NCBI GenBank assembly: GCA_900319835.1
Contig: ONPY01000063.1
Location: forward strand, 1 to 15,560
DNA length: 15,560 nt
Origin: an uncultured Eubacteriales bacterium
GTDB lineage: Bacteria > Bacillota_A > Clostridia > Oscillospirales > Oscillospiraceae
Reading direction: 5' to 3'
Shown: in pieces, positions 6,753 to 14,040 of the stretch
Layout of the letters: every line of letters begins with the position of its first letter
How positions within the stretch are numbered: the stretch's first letter is position 1
Made by a program: the position numbers and the translations under genes
Notes under the pieces: generated by a model
What the model saw: only the letters and a program-made list of their open reading frames with translations
Databases searched by the model: none
What the model was told of the DNA's origin: nothing

Positions 6753-6873
6753 TCGATTCCATAGCAAAGCCATGGAATCGAGTTTTTTGCGGCCGGCTGC
6801 AGCGCACGCCCGCTGGGCGCACGTTTGCTGGCCGAGAGGAATCTTTTGCAAGGCGCATGTCCTTGCAAAAGAT
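6753..6873. repeat. Cluster of three consecutive hairpins
   Basis: Three inverted repeats follow the ferredoxin terminator almost without gaps. The first has perfect 10-bp arms (6753-6762 and 6772-6781) followed by a T run at 6783-6788. The second has 7-bp arms with one G-U (6791-6797 and 6827-6833) enclosing CGCCC/GGGCG (6807-6811 with 6815-6819). The third has perfect 13-bp arms (6841-6853 and 6861-6873) and no T run. There is no coding potential. It could be a non-autonomous palindromic element, an mRNA leader or a small RNA, and the sequence alone does not decide. Confidence 0.75.
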
Positions 6874-6911
6874 GATTGGTAATTCGCTTCGCGGGAAAAA
6901 GGAGTACTTGC

Positions 6912-7634
6912 ATGACCGACAAAGAAGAGCTCTGGCCCGGCGGACCGGTTTTGTACCAGGCAAAGCACTTTCGCCTGGGGACGGACTGCGTCCTGCTGGC
7001 GGGCTTTGCCAATGCGGCCGGGGCAAAGCGGGGCATCGACCTGGGCTGTGCCTCAGGCGCGGCCATGCTGCTGCTCCTGCTCCGGACCGGGAAGCTCCAC
7101 ATGACGGGGCTGGAGATCGTGCCGGAGGCGGCGGAGCTGGCCCGGGAGAACATGGCGGGAAACGGGTTTGCGGCGCGCAGCGAAGTGGTGACAGGCGATC
7201 TGCGGCAGAGCCGGGCGCTCTTTCGTCCCGGCAGCTTTGATCTGGTGATCGCCAATCCCCCCTACTTCCCGGCCGGGAGCGGGCCGCTGCCGGCGGACGC
7301 GGACCGGGCCGCGGCCCGTGGCGAGCTGCTGTGTACGCTGGAGGATGTCTGCGCGGCGGCGGGCTGGCTGCTGCACACGGGCGGCAGAGCCTGCCTGGTA
7401 CACCGCCCGGAGCGTCTGGCGGAGCTGTTCGCGGCCCTCTCCAACCACGGGCTGGAGCCCAAGCGTCTGCGTCTGGTCTGTCCGCGCGCCGAGAGCGCCC
7501 CGAGTCTCGCGCTGGTGGAGGCCCGGCGGGGCGGGAAGCCCGGTCTCACCGTGGAGCCGCAGCTGGTGCTCTGCGACAGCGACGGCCGGGAGACGAACGA
7601 GCTGAAACGATTTTATACGCTGACTCCCGGATAG
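6912..7634 (+). CDS. trmN6: tRNA1(Val) adenine-37 N6-methyltransferase family (TrmN6/YabB-like)
   Basis: This is a SAM-dependent N6-adenine methyltransferase of the YfiC/YabB group, whose E. coli member methylates A37 of tRNA1(Val). The 240-residue product has an N-terminal LYQAKHFRLGTDCVLLAGF block, the SAM-binding motif IDLGCASG at 42-49, an acidic residue after the second strand (LEIV, about 67-70) and the catalytic NPPY at 115-118. I chose the ATG at 6912 because AAGGAG lies 7 bases upstream and the protein then begins as family members do; an in-frame start 36 bases upstream would fall among the hairpins with no binding site. In Bacillus yabB sits near abrB, and here abrB is the convergent neighbour. 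No own promoter is evident. The exact tRNA substrate is not shown by sequence. Confidence 0.85.
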   Translation: MTDKEELWPGGPVLYQAKHFRLGTDCVLLAGFANAAGAKRGIDLGCASGAAMLLLLLRTGKLHMTGLEIVPEAAELARENMAGNGFAARSEVVTGDLRQSRALFRPGSFDLVIANPPYFPAGSGPLPADADRAAARGELLCTLEDVCAAAGWLLHTGGRACLVHRPERLAELFAALSNHGLEPKRLRLVCPRAESAPSLALVEARRGGKPGLTVEPQLVLCDSDGRETNELKRFYTLTPG

Positions 7635-7693
7635 CCTGTGCCCGGCTTCCCTCTCAGAAATATCCGCCATCGCCTTAGCTTACACAAAAAGGC

Positions 7694-7740
7694 ATAAAAA
7701 AACCCGAGCTCTTCATACAATCAGAAGGGTTCGGGTTTTT
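7694..7740. terminator. Bidirectional terminator between trmN6 and abrB
   Basis: A 14-bp stem containing two G-U pairs (7701-7714 with 7724-7737) has an A run on its left and a T run on its right, so it reads as an intrinsic terminator on both strands. It serves the convergent trmN6 and abrB genes. Confidence 0.88.
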
Positions 7741-7743
7741 GCA

Positions 7744-7989
7744 TCAGTACAGCTCTTTCAGCTTCGCGATGCAGTCCGGACATACGTTTTTCCCGCGATA
7801 GCTGACAATCTTCTTTGTGCTCTCGCAAAACACACAGGCCGACTGATATTTGCGGAGAATGATGCTGTCGCCGTCAACATAGATTTCCAGGGAATCTTTT
7901 TCTCCGATATTGAGCGTACGGCGCATCTCGATCGGCAAAACGATGCGGCCCAGCTCGTCAACTCTGCGTACGATACCGGTGGATTTCAA
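7744..7989 (-). CDS. abrB: AbrB-family transition-state regulator with CxxC zinc-binding tail
   Basis: This is a swapped-hairpin DNA-binding protein of the AbrB/SpoVT family. In Bacillus AbrB represses stationary-phase and sporulation genes during growth. The N-terminal domain (about 1-48) is canonical: KSTGIVRRVDELGRIVLPIE, MRRTLNIGEKDSLEIYVDGD and IILRKY. The C-terminal part differs from Bacillus and carries two CxxC pairs (Cys52/Cys55 and Cys70/Cys73), a probable zinc site seen in clostridial members. I chose the TTG start at 7989 (81 residues) because AAGGAG at 7998-8003 is then 8 bases away and the protein begins MKSTGIVR like its relatives. The in-frame GTG at 7996-7998 (84 residues) would overlap that binding site. 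It diverges from spmA-spmB, a plausible target. Confidence 0.92.
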   Translation of the reverse strand: MKSTGIVRRVDELGRIVLPIEMRRTLNIGEKDSLEIYVDGDSIILRKYQSACVFCESTKKIVSYRGKNVCPDCIAKLKELY

Positions 7990-8088
7990 AGACCTCACTC
8001 CTTCTTCCGGTGTTTAAGGTGCGCAAGGGTACGAAAATACTTACAAAAGCTGGAAAAAATATTCCAAATCCATAAATATTTATACCAT

Positions 8089-8117
8089 CTTATATCATCG
8101 TTTTCGAAAAAAATCAA
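8089..8117 (-). promoter_or_regulatory. Promoter of abrB
   Basis: On the minus strand TTGATT (8112-8117) and TATAAG (8089-8094) are 17 bp apart in a very AT-rich stretch (8030-8115), the kind of DNA AbrB proteins prefer. The leader would be about 90 nt. The same AT-rich segment lies upstream of spmA, so AbrB binding here could affect both directions; that is inference. Confidence 0.65.
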
Positions 8118-8202
8118 GCGCTTTCCCGAAAAAGGCGAAAATGTTCATAAATTGTTCTTTTATCATGCAGCAAACAAGACAAAATTGGAGGAAAATGGGA
8201 GA

Positions 8203-8766
8203 TTGAGCGGGATTCTGGTCATACTCTGCGCGGTTTCGATCCTGGCCGCGGCGGCCACGGGGAACGCCGCGGCAGCCGGAAACGCGGTGCTGGAGGGGGC
8301 AAAGGGGGCGGTCGAGCTCTCCCTGGAGCTGGCAGGACCTCTCTGCTTCTGGTGCGCGGTGACCCAGCTTCTGGAGCGCGCAGGTGCGGCGGCTGCGCTG
8401 GCCCGGTGCCTCCGGACGCCGCTGCGTCTGCTCTTTCCGCTGGGGACGGCGGACGGCGAAACCCGTGCCGCGCTGGCGGAGAACGTCAGCGCCAACCTCC
8501 TGGGGCTCGGCAACGCCGCCACGCCCGCGGGGATCCGGGCGGCGAAAGGGCTGGCCCGGCTGGGCCTGCGGGATGAGCTGTGCCTGCTCGTGGTGCTCAA
8601 CACCGCCTCCGTCCAGCTTCTGCCCACCACGGCGGCCTCCCTGCGCGCGGCTCTGGGCGCCGCCGCGCCCTTTGACATCACCCCGGCCGTCTGGCTCAGT
8701 TCTGCCCTGTCGGTGTCAGCGGGTCTCGGGGCAGCGGCGCTGCTGCGGCGGATATGGCCGGCTTGA
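8203..8766 (+). CDS. spmA: Spore maturation protein A
   Basis: SpmA is a multi-pass membrane protein with a nucleoside-recognition (Gate) domain. Together with SpmB it promotes dehydration of the spore core in Bacillus and Clostridium. The 187-residue product shows the family blocks SANLLGLGNAATPAGI (96-111) and LNTASVQLLPTTAASLR (132-148) with several hydrophobic segments. I chose the TTG start at 8203: GGAGG at 8187-8191 is 11 bases upstream and the N-terminus then matches the length of B. subtilis SpmA as I remember it. The reading frame continues upstream to a TTG at 8152 but lacks a binding site there. It overlaps spmB by 13 bp. I see no sigma-A promoter and no full match to a sigma-E promoter in the 200-bp gap to abrB. 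Confidence 0.88.
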   Translation: MSGILVILCAVSILAAAATGNAAAAGNAVLEGAKGAVELSLELAGPLCFWCAVTQLLERAGAAAALARCLRTPLRLLFPLGTADGETRAALAENVSANLLGLGNAATPAGIRAAKGLARLGLRDELCLLVVLNTASVQLLPTTAASLRAALGAAAPFDITPAVWLSSALSVSAGLGAAALLRRIWPA

Positions 8767-9296
8767 AAGCCGCGCTGACGCTCCTCGGAGATCTGGCGGC
8801 GCCGCTGCTGCTGTTCACGGCGGGCGTGCTGGCGGCGGCAAAAGGGGAAGACGTGTACGCAGGACTGACCGCCGGGGCAAAAAAGGGCCTGCTGCTCACG
8901 GCGGAGCTCTTTCCTGCGCTGGCGGCGCTGTTTCCGGCACTCTGGCTGTTCCGGGCCTCCGGCCTCCCGGAGCTGCTGGAGGGGCTGCTGCACCCGGTCT
9001 TCGCCGCGCTGGGCGTCCCGGAGGAGACGGTCCTCCTGCTGCTTCTGCGCCCTTTTTCCGGCAGCGGCGCGCTCTCAGCGGCGGCGGAGATCATCCGCCG
9101 GGCGGGGGCCGATTCCCTTGCGGGGCGGACGGCGGCGGTGATGCTCGGCTCCAGCGAGACCACGTTTTATGTGATCGCGGTCTACTTTTCCTCCGCCGGG
9201 GTAAAGGACAGCCGCTGGGCGATCCCCGCCGCCCTCTGCGCGGACCTGGCCTGCTTCCTCTCCGCCGCCTGGGTCAGCCGCCTGTTCTGGGGATAA
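8754..9296 (+). CDS. spmB: Spore maturation protein B
   Basis: SpmB is the partner of SpmA in spore-core dehydration, also a multi-pass Gate-domain membrane protein. The 180-residue product has LLRPFSGSGALSAAAEII (97-114) and the strongly conserved GSSETTFYVIAVYF (132-145). Length is as usual for the family. Its ATG lies inside the end of spmA (13-bp overlap) after only a weak GGCGG site, so translation is probably coupled. A bidirectional terminator follows at once, so spmA-spmB form a complete two-gene unit. Alanine and leucine content is high, in line with the GC-rich coding of the window. The dacB gene, linked to spmAB in Bacillus, is not adjacent. Confidence 0.93.
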   Translation: MAGLKAALTLLGDLAAPLLLFTAGVLAAAKGEDVYAGLTAGAKKGLLLTAELFPALAALFPALWLFRASGLPELLEGLLHPVFAALGVPEETVLLLLLRPFSGSGALSAAAEIIRRAGADSLAGRTAAVMLGSSETTFYVIAVYFSSAGVKDSRWAIPAALCADLACFLSAAWVSRLFWG

Positions 9297-9326
9297 AAAA
9301 GCTCTGCGGAAAACCGCAGAGCTTTT
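9295..9326. terminator. Bidirectional terminator between spmB and the GT2 gene
   Basis: A perfect 9-bp stem (9301-9309 with 9314-9322) has an AAAA loop, six A residues on the left and four T residues on the right. It ends spmAB on the plus strand and the glycosyltransferase operon on the minus strand. Confidence 0.9.
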
Positions 9327-9331
9327 CACAT

Positions 9332-10288
9332 TCATTTGTCTTTGTCCCAGGTGCGCTCACTGATGATGTAGCGCGGGCGCTGCTTGGTCTCCAGATAGAT
9401 CTTGCCGATATACTCCCCGATGATGCCGAGACAGATCAGCTGTACGCCGCTGACAAAGCAGACGATACAGGTCATGCTGGCCCAGCCGGCGACGCTCTTG
9501 CCGCAGAGCGCAGTGATCAGGGCCCAGATGCAGCCGATGAAGCTGACGAAGGCCACAAAGAGACCGAAGCCCATGATCATCTGCAGGGGCTTGACGGAGA
9601 GGGAGGTGATGCCGTCCACCGCCAGGCCGATCATTTTTTTCAGCGGGTAGTGGCTCTCACCCGCCAGACGCTCGGCTCTCGAATAGCTGACGGAGGTGGA
9701 CTTGAAGCCCACCAGCGGGACGAGACCCCGCAGGAAGAGGTTGACCTCCCTGAAATTGGCAAACTCATTGAGCACCCTTGCGCTGATGAGGCGGTAGTCG
9801 GCGTGGTTGTAGACCACCTCGGCGCCCATCATGGCCAGGAACTTGTAGAAGCTCTGGGCGGTGAAGCGCTTGAAGAAGGTGTCCGTCTCCCGGCTGGAGC
9901 GCACGCCGTAGACGACCTCGCAGCCGTCGAGATAGGCGTCGACCATCGCGTCCATGGCGTTGATGTCGTCCTGGCCGTCACAGTCGATGGAGATGGTGAT
10001 GTCGCACTTGTCGCGGGCCTCCATGAGTCCGGCCAGCACGGCGTTCTGGTGGCCGCGGTTGCGGCTCTGGCAGATGCCGATGTAGTGCTCGTCCTGCGCG
10101 GCCAGCTCCCGGATGATGCTCCAGGTCTTGTCCCGGCTGCCGTCGTTGACAAAGAGGACGCGGCTGTCCTCTGCGATCTTGCCGGCCGCGGTGAGTTGGC
10201 GCAGCTTTTCCAGGAACATGGGGGCGGTGATGGGGAGCACCGCCTCCTCGTTGTAGCAGGGGATGACGATAAAGAGTCTGGGTGTCAT
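9332..10288 (-). CDS. GT2 polyprenyl-phosphate glycosyltransferase (GtrB/CsbB/ArnC-like)
   Basis: This is a family 2 glycosyltransferase of the dolichyl-phosphate-sugar synthase type, which moves a sugar from a nucleotide donor to undecaprenyl phosphate at the cytoplasmic face. The 318-residue product has the N-terminal VIPCYNEE (8-15), VNDGSRD (47-53), the metal-binding DCDGQDD (DxD at 102-104), NHADYRLI (161-168) and RAERLAGESHYPLKKM (204-219). Two C-terminal membrane helices follow (about 236-260 and 268-293), as in GtrB. The ATG at 10288 has AAGGAG at 10295-10300, 6 bases away; upstream in-frame codons belong to the overlap with the preceding gene. The 4-bp ATGA overlap with the GT-C gene implies translational coupling and a joint role in decorating a surface polymer. 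The sugar is unknown. Confidence 0.9.
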   Translation of the reverse strand: MTPRLFIVIPCYNEEAVLPITAPMFLEKLRQLTAAGKIAEDSRVLFVNDGSRDKTWSIIRELAAQDEHYIGICQSRNRGHQNAVLAGLMEARDKCDITISIDCDGQDDINAMDAMVDAYLDGCEVVYGVRSSRETDTFFKRFTAQSFYKFLAMMGAEVVYNHADYRLISARVLNEFANFREVNLFLRGLVPLVGFKSTSVSYSRAERLAGESHYPLKKMIGLAVDGITSLSVKPLQMIMGFGLFVAFVSFIGCIWALITALCGKSVAGWASMTCIVCFVSGVQLICLGIIGEYIGKIYLETKQRPRYIISERTWDKDK

Positions 10289-11715
10289 GGTGTACTCCTT
10301 TGTTCGGAAGATTGCCGGGCAAAGCCCACGGCGGCAAAGAGGATCAGGATCGGGATCAGGGAATAGTGGTAGCGGTCCGAGACCTCCACCAGCATATGCG
10401 CCAGTGTCAGCCCCAGGAAAAACAGCGGCAGCAGCAATCCGGCGTCCTTTGCCCGGCTTTTGAGCAGGCGCCACAGCCCGGCGAGGGCCGCGAGAAACAC
10501 GCCGTAATAGAACACGTTGCAGATGCCCATGCAGAGCTTGTAGAACAGCTCCGGCCGGGTAAAGCGGTAGGTGTAGCCGCCCAGCTGGTCAGAGCCCAGG
10601 AAGGCGAAGAGCTTGGAGGCAAAGAGCCGGGGAAAGTCGATCCCGGCGGAGAGCCGCTCGCGCAGGTGAGGCATCAGGGCGGCCTGCGCCTCCGGGGCGC
10701 TCATCCCCTGGTTGTGGTAGGCGGTGAGCAGGTCCATGTCCTCCGGACTCCACTGGCCCTGGGTCTGCTCGTTAAAGCCCACATAGATGTTGTAGACGGG
10801 GGTGGAGGCGACCTCGGTGCCCAGCAGCCGCTCCACATGCCCGGTCCAGAGCCTCCCGCCCAGCACGTAGACACACAGGGCCAGCGCCAGCACGGGCGCC
10901 CAGCGCTTCCACTCTGCTGCGGAAGCCAGGGCCCGGCCCCGCAGGAGCAGCAGCCAGATGGCCAGGGCGATCCACAAAATGGCGGCGATGGGCCGGATCA
11001 GGTTGATGAAGAACAGCACCAGCCCCAGAAACAGACCCCGCGGGAGCAGGGAGAGGAGCGGCGCGCCGGCGGCGATCCGGCGCTCCAGGCGGAGCACCAG
11101 CAGGAAAAACAGCAGGATGAGGCAGGTGTACAGCGGCTCGGAAAAGACCAGGGAGTTGAGCATCAGCTTGCAGGGGTCGATTGCCCACAGCAGTCCGGCC
11201 AAAAAGCCCGTCTCCTCCCCGTAAAGCTCGCTCCCCAGCCGGTAGAGCAGCAGCGAGCTGCACGTCGTGAGCAGGACGTTCACCACGGAGATCGCCAGCA
11301 CCGACTCTGCAAACAGGCGCACAAAGAGACTCAGGAAGCTGGCCGTGCCCAGGATGTGGGGATAGAGGGAGAGATACCAGCTCTCCGGCAGAGCCTCGCC
11401 GCGGGCGAGGGCGCAGGCGGTCTGCCAGTACTTGAAGTAGTCGCTGAAGGGCTCGATGCGGATGACGAGGACCCAGACAAGGTTTACGGCAAAGCAGCCC
11501 AGGGCGAGCCACAGCGCGGCGCGCCGGGGCACGCGGAGGGAGAGGCGGCCACGCAGCAGAACCAGCGCGCCGGCCCAGACGGCACCGGCAAATAGCGCCA
11601 GCAGATAGGAGCGGCTGTGCAGCCCCTCCCGCAGCACGAGCGTCAGCGTCAGCGCCAGCAGGAGCAGCAGGAGCAGCAGCATGATTCTCTTGAAGAAAGC
11701 GGAGACCTTTTCCAT
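10285..11715 (-). CDS. GT-C-fold multi-pass membrane glycosyltransferase (ArnT/PMT-like)
   Basis: This is a large integral membrane protein that resembles GT-C enzymes, which take a polyprenyl-phosphate sugar and attach it to an acceptor outside the membrane. The 476-residue product has about ten or more hydrophobic segments starting at 11-28, and an acidic motif in the first outer loop (EPFSDYFKYW, 88-97) where GT-C enzymes carry the catalytic aspartate. A second large outer loop with YNIYVGFNEQTQG (308-320) and EVSDRYHYSLIP (444-455) follow. I chose the ATG at 11715 because the predicted transcription start (about 11747) would leave only about 5 nt before the alternative in-frame ATG at 11742. 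The ribosome binding site is weak for both. It is coupled to the GT2 gene, and no GtrA-type flippase is present. The acceptor is unknown. Confidence 0.75.
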   Translation of the reverse strand: MEKVSAFFKRIMLLLLLLLLALTLTLVLREGLHSRSYLLALFAGAVWAGALVLLRGRLSLRVPRRAALWLALGCFAVNLVWVLVIRIEPFSDYFKYWQTACALARGEALPESWYLSLYPHILGTASFLSLFVRLFAESVLAISVVNVLLTTCSSLLLYRLGSELYGEETGFLAGLLWAIDPCKLMLNSLVFSEPLYTCLILLFFLLVLRLERRIAAGAPLLSLLPRGLFLGLVLFFINLIRPIAAILWIALAIWLLLLRGRALASAAEWKRWAPVLALALCVYVLGGRLWTGHVERLLGTEVASTPVYNIYVGFNEQTQGQWSPEDMDLLTAYHNQGMSAPEAQAALMPHLRERLSAGIDFPRLFASKLFAFLGSDQLGGYTYRFTRPELFYKLCMGICNVFYYGVFLAALAGLWRLLKSRAKDAGLLLPLFFLGLTLAHMLVEVSDRYHYSLIPILILFAAVGFARQSSEQRSTP

Positions 11716-11753
11716 GGCGCGTCCATCCCGAAATGTCCTCATAGGTGTCTTCT

Positions 11754-11782
11754 ATTATATTCTTGCCGACAGGGTGCGTCAA
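11754..11782 (-). promoter_or_regulatory. Sigma-A promoter of the glycosyltransferase pair
   Basis: On the minus strand TTGACG (11777-11782) and a perfect TATAAT (11754-11759) are 17 bp apart. The -35 box directly abuts the T run of the upstream terminator. The predicted start near 11747 supports the ATG at 11715 as the start of the first gene. Confidence 0.87.
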
Positions 11783-11818
11783 GTAAACAAAAACCGCGCG
11801 GTTTTGCCGCGCGGTTTC
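11783..11818 (-). terminator. Intrinsic terminator of the permease gene
   Basis: A perfect 11-bp stem (11791-11801 with 11807-11817) with a CGCGCG core and 5-nt loop is followed on the minus strand by a T-rich tail. It lies 14 bp after the permease stop codon. Confidence 0.9.
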
Positions 11819-11831
11819 AAAGACGTTTCGC

Positions 11832-13256
11832 TTATTTCTTTTTGTTGACCAGCTTGCCGATGAGCATGATGACGGCAAAGACGATCAGGTACCAGAAGTT
11901 CTCCATCTTGTGGCCGACCAGGCAGGCGTAGACCATGAACAGGGAGCCCACGATAGCCAGGCACGGGATGACATAGCGGCGGAGGGTGGTCTCCTCCTTG
12001 GCCTGGCGCATCCAGTTGATGAAGATGGGGATGTACATGGCGTAGATGGTGATGATGGGCAGCTCGGAGGCGTCGAAGCTGAAGGGCACGCTCTCGAAGG
12101 CGGTGCCGGTGAAGATCTTCACGCCGCCCCAGGTCTCCAGGACGCTGGCAAAGATGAAGTAGGCGCCCCAGATCGCGCACATCAGCAGGCCGAGGATGGC
12201 GGAGTTGTGCGGGAGGTTGGACTCCTTATCCACCTGCTTGAACAGCTCCGGCTTCGGGCCCTCGCCCCGGGCGGCCAGGGAGTAGCACCCGCGGCAGCAG
12301 CCCAGCATCAGGCCGTTCATGGTGCCGGCGCAGGAGATGGCGACAAAGAGGTTGAGCACGTTGCCCAGCACCCCGCCGAAGATGTTGACGAAGGCGCGGG
12401 TGGCGCCCTCGGCCATCAGCACGTCCACGGAGGCGCCGCCGGCCACGCCGACGTAATAGGCGATGTAGGTGACGATGATGATGATGCCGCCGATGATCAG
12501 CGCGCGGGGGAGATTGCGCTTGGCGTCCTTAAGCTCGGCGTTGATGGAGGTGGCGATGATCCAGCCCTCATAGGCAAAGGAGGTGGCGCAGACGGAGGCC
12601 AGCAGCGGGGAGGCGGTGCCGCCCTTGGCGGCGGAGGCGGTGGCGAAGTTCGACACCAGCATGTGGTTGGGGCCGACAAGGCCGACGATGATGCCGACAA
12701 TGGCCATGAGGAACAGGGGAATGAGCTTGATGACGGTGGTGGTGGTCTGGAACTTGCCTGCCAGCTTCGGACTCAGGGAGTTTACCAGGTAGGCGCAGAT
12801 GAGGAAGAGCATCATCAGAACCATGCACTCCGGTCCGATGACGCAGCCGCCCTCGGCGGCCGGGATCAGCAGGGGGAAGCTGGGCCAGCAGGAGGTGATG
12901 AACACCAGCGTGTAGCGGGCGGTGAGCCACGCGAGGATGACGGTCAGCGTGGGGTAGTAGATGATGGTCAAAAACCAGCCCACGTAGTAGCCGTATTTGG
13001 GGCCGATGGTGGCCTCGGCGTAGTCGACGATGCCGTTGACCTTCTCATAGCGCTGGGCCATGGCGGCGAAGGCCAGAATGCAGACGATCATGATCAGGCC
13101 GCCGATAACCCAGGCGAGGATGCCCAGGGGCATGTTGCCCTCGGTCTTTTGCAGGATGGTCTGCGCCTTAAAGAAGACACCGGAGCCGATTACGATGCCG
13201 ACGACCATACAGATCGCGGTAAAGAGGCCGTATCTTCTTTCCAGTTTGTTGTCCAT
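11832..13256 (-). CDS. APC-superfamily amino-acid permease (SteT/LAT-like)
   Basis: This is a secondary amino-acid transporter of the APC superfamily in the cytoplasmic membrane. The 474-residue product has about 12 membrane segments. The first carries the unwound substrate-binding motif GIVIGSGVFF (20-29), and the sixth carries FAYEGWIIATSINAELKDAK, typical of the SteT/LAT branch (exchangers of serine, threonine or neutral amino acids). Length is normal and it ends in a lysine-rich cytoplasmic tail (KLVNKKK). AGGAGG at 13262-13267 is 5 bases before the ATG. It is a single-gene unit with a promoter at 13311-13338, a dyad at 13280-13298 in its leader and a terminator at 11783-11818. The substrate and whether it exchanges or imports cannot be fixed from sequence. 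Confidence 0.9.
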   Translation of the reverse strand: MDNKLERRYGLFTAICMVVGIVIGSGVFFKAQTILQKTEGNMPLGILAWVIGGLIMIVCILAFAAMAQRYEKVNGIVDYAEATIGPKYGYYVGWFLTIIYYPTLTVILAWLTARYTLVFITSCWPSFPLLIPAAEGGCVIGPECMVLMMLFLICAYLVNSLSPKLAGKFQTTTTVIKLIPLFLMAIVGIIVGLVGPNHMLVSNFATASAAKGGTASPLLASVCATSFAYEGWIIATSINAELKDAKRNLPRALIIGGIIIIVTYIAYYVGVAGGASVDVLMAEGATRAFVNIFGGVLGNVLNLFVAISCAGTMNGLMLGCCRGCYSLAARGEGPKPELFKQVDKESNLPHNSAILGLLMCAIWGAYFIFASVLETWGGVKIFTGTAFESVPFSFDASELPIITIYAMYIPIFINWMRQAKEETTLRRYVIPCLAIVGSLFMVYACLVGHKMENFWYLIVFAVIMLIGKLVNKKK

Positions 13257-13279
13257 AGTGTCCTCCTCAAAGCAAGATT

Positions 13280-13298
13280 CTGTTCAAATTGTGAACAG
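13280..13298. promoter_or_regulatory. Operator-like dyad in the permease leader
   Basis: A perfect 7-bp inverted repeat with a 5-bp spacer, CTGTTCA and TGAACAG, lies between the predicted transcription start (about 13304) and the ribosome binding site. As DNA it is a typical binding site for a dimeric repressor placed at about +6 to +24. As RNA it would give only a modest hairpin with no T run. The regulator is unknown and not encoded nearby. Confidence 0.6.
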
Positions 13299-13310
13299 TA
13301 TGTAAAAACA

Positions 13311-13338
13311 ACTATACCAGAATATGCGGAAATTTCAA
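13311..13338 (-). promoter_or_regulatory. Promoter of the permease
   Basis: On the minus strand TTGAAA (13333-13338) is followed at 16 bp by TATAGT (13311-13316), with TGG immediately before the -10 box forming an extended -10. The predicted start is near 13304. Confidence 0.75.
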
Positions 13339-13359
13339 GAGTGTTTTCGGTTTTTGTTC

Positions 13360-14013
13360 TCAATCCTCCAAAAAAGCGGCCAATTCCGGTACGGTTTTAA
13401 AATACAGGGGCGAGTTTCGGCGCATGAAGGTCTCGATGGGCGCAATGTCGTTGGACCAGCCGACGGCGGCAAAGTCCACCTTTGCTGCCAGAGCCATGTC
13501 ATAGCCGGGCTTGAGATCGTCGATCATCAGCAGCTCCGAGGGCTGCAGAGAAAAACGGGCCATGATGTCCTCCAGCGGGAAGGGCCAGGGCTTGCGCTGG
13601 TTCTCCGGCCGCTCCCAGCCGTAGACCGCGTCCGGTTCCGGCAGGGCATTGGCGGCGTAATCCCGGCGGATGTTGTAGTCGAAGGAGTGGCTCACCACAC
13701 AGACCAGTCCCCCCTCCGCCTTCTGCTTTTCCATGATCGCGCGGATGCCGGGGTAGGCCGCGGGGATGTGGTTTTTGACGTAGTCCTGCCAGTAGCGGGC
13801 CTCAAAAGCCAGATCCTCGTCCGTCATGCCGTAGCGCTCCCGGCACATGGGGACAAAGCCCGGCTCAAAGTTCAGGAGGAAGTAGTCCTCCAGACTGATG
13901 CTTTCGCCGGGGTAGAACGCCTTCAGGTATTCCACAAAGCAGGGGTGGTGGATGGTGGCGGTGGAATTGACGACGGTGTCGTCGTGGTCAAAGACCAGGC
14001 ACTTGTATTTCAT
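13360..14013 (-). CDS. HAD-superfamily hydrolase (phosphatase-like)
   Basis: This is a haloacid-dehalogenase superfamily enzyme, probably a small-molecule phosphatase. The 217-residue product has motif I FDHDDTV (Asp9 nucleophile, Asp11 acid/base), a helical cap insertion (about 18-85), motif II VVSHS (serine at 108 or 110), a likely motif III lysine at 141 (RKPWPFP) and motif IV MIDDLKPGYDMA (Asp165 and Asp166). The catalytic set is complete and the order is that of phosphoglycolate-phosphatase-like (subfamily I) proteins. GGAG lies 7 bases before the ATG. It is flanked by the aminotransferase terminator upstream and the permease promoter downstream. I see no terminator of its own, so read-through into the permease is possible. 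The substrate is unknown. Confidence 0.85.
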   Translation of the reverse strand: MKYKCLVFDHDDTVVNSTATIHHPCFVEYLKAFYPGESISLEDYFLLNFEPGFVPMCRERYGMTDEDLAFEARYWQDYVKNHIPAAYPGIRAIMEKQKAEGGLVCVVSHSFDYNIRRDYAANALPEPDAVYGWERPENQRKPWPFPLEDIMARFSLQPSELLMIDDLKPGYDMALAAKVDFAAVGWSNDIAPIETFMRRNSPLYFKTVPELAAFLED

Positions 14014-14040
14014 GGGTCGCTCCGTTCGTGATTTTTCCCC

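Noticed and set aside
8146..8153. CATAAATT as a sigma-E -10 box for spmA
   Set aside because: It fits a loose sigma-E -10 pattern, but no matching -35 element lies 14-15 bp upstream, so it is not called.
8384..10366. Long plus-strand open frame crossing spmA, spmB and the GT2 gene
   Set aside because: It runs through three well-supported genes and a terminator in another frame, with low-complexity composition and no recognisable domain.
11910..13400. Long plus-strand open frame opposite the permease
   Set aside because: It is antisense to a typical 12-segment transporter and consists of Asp/Gly/Ala/His-rich filler.
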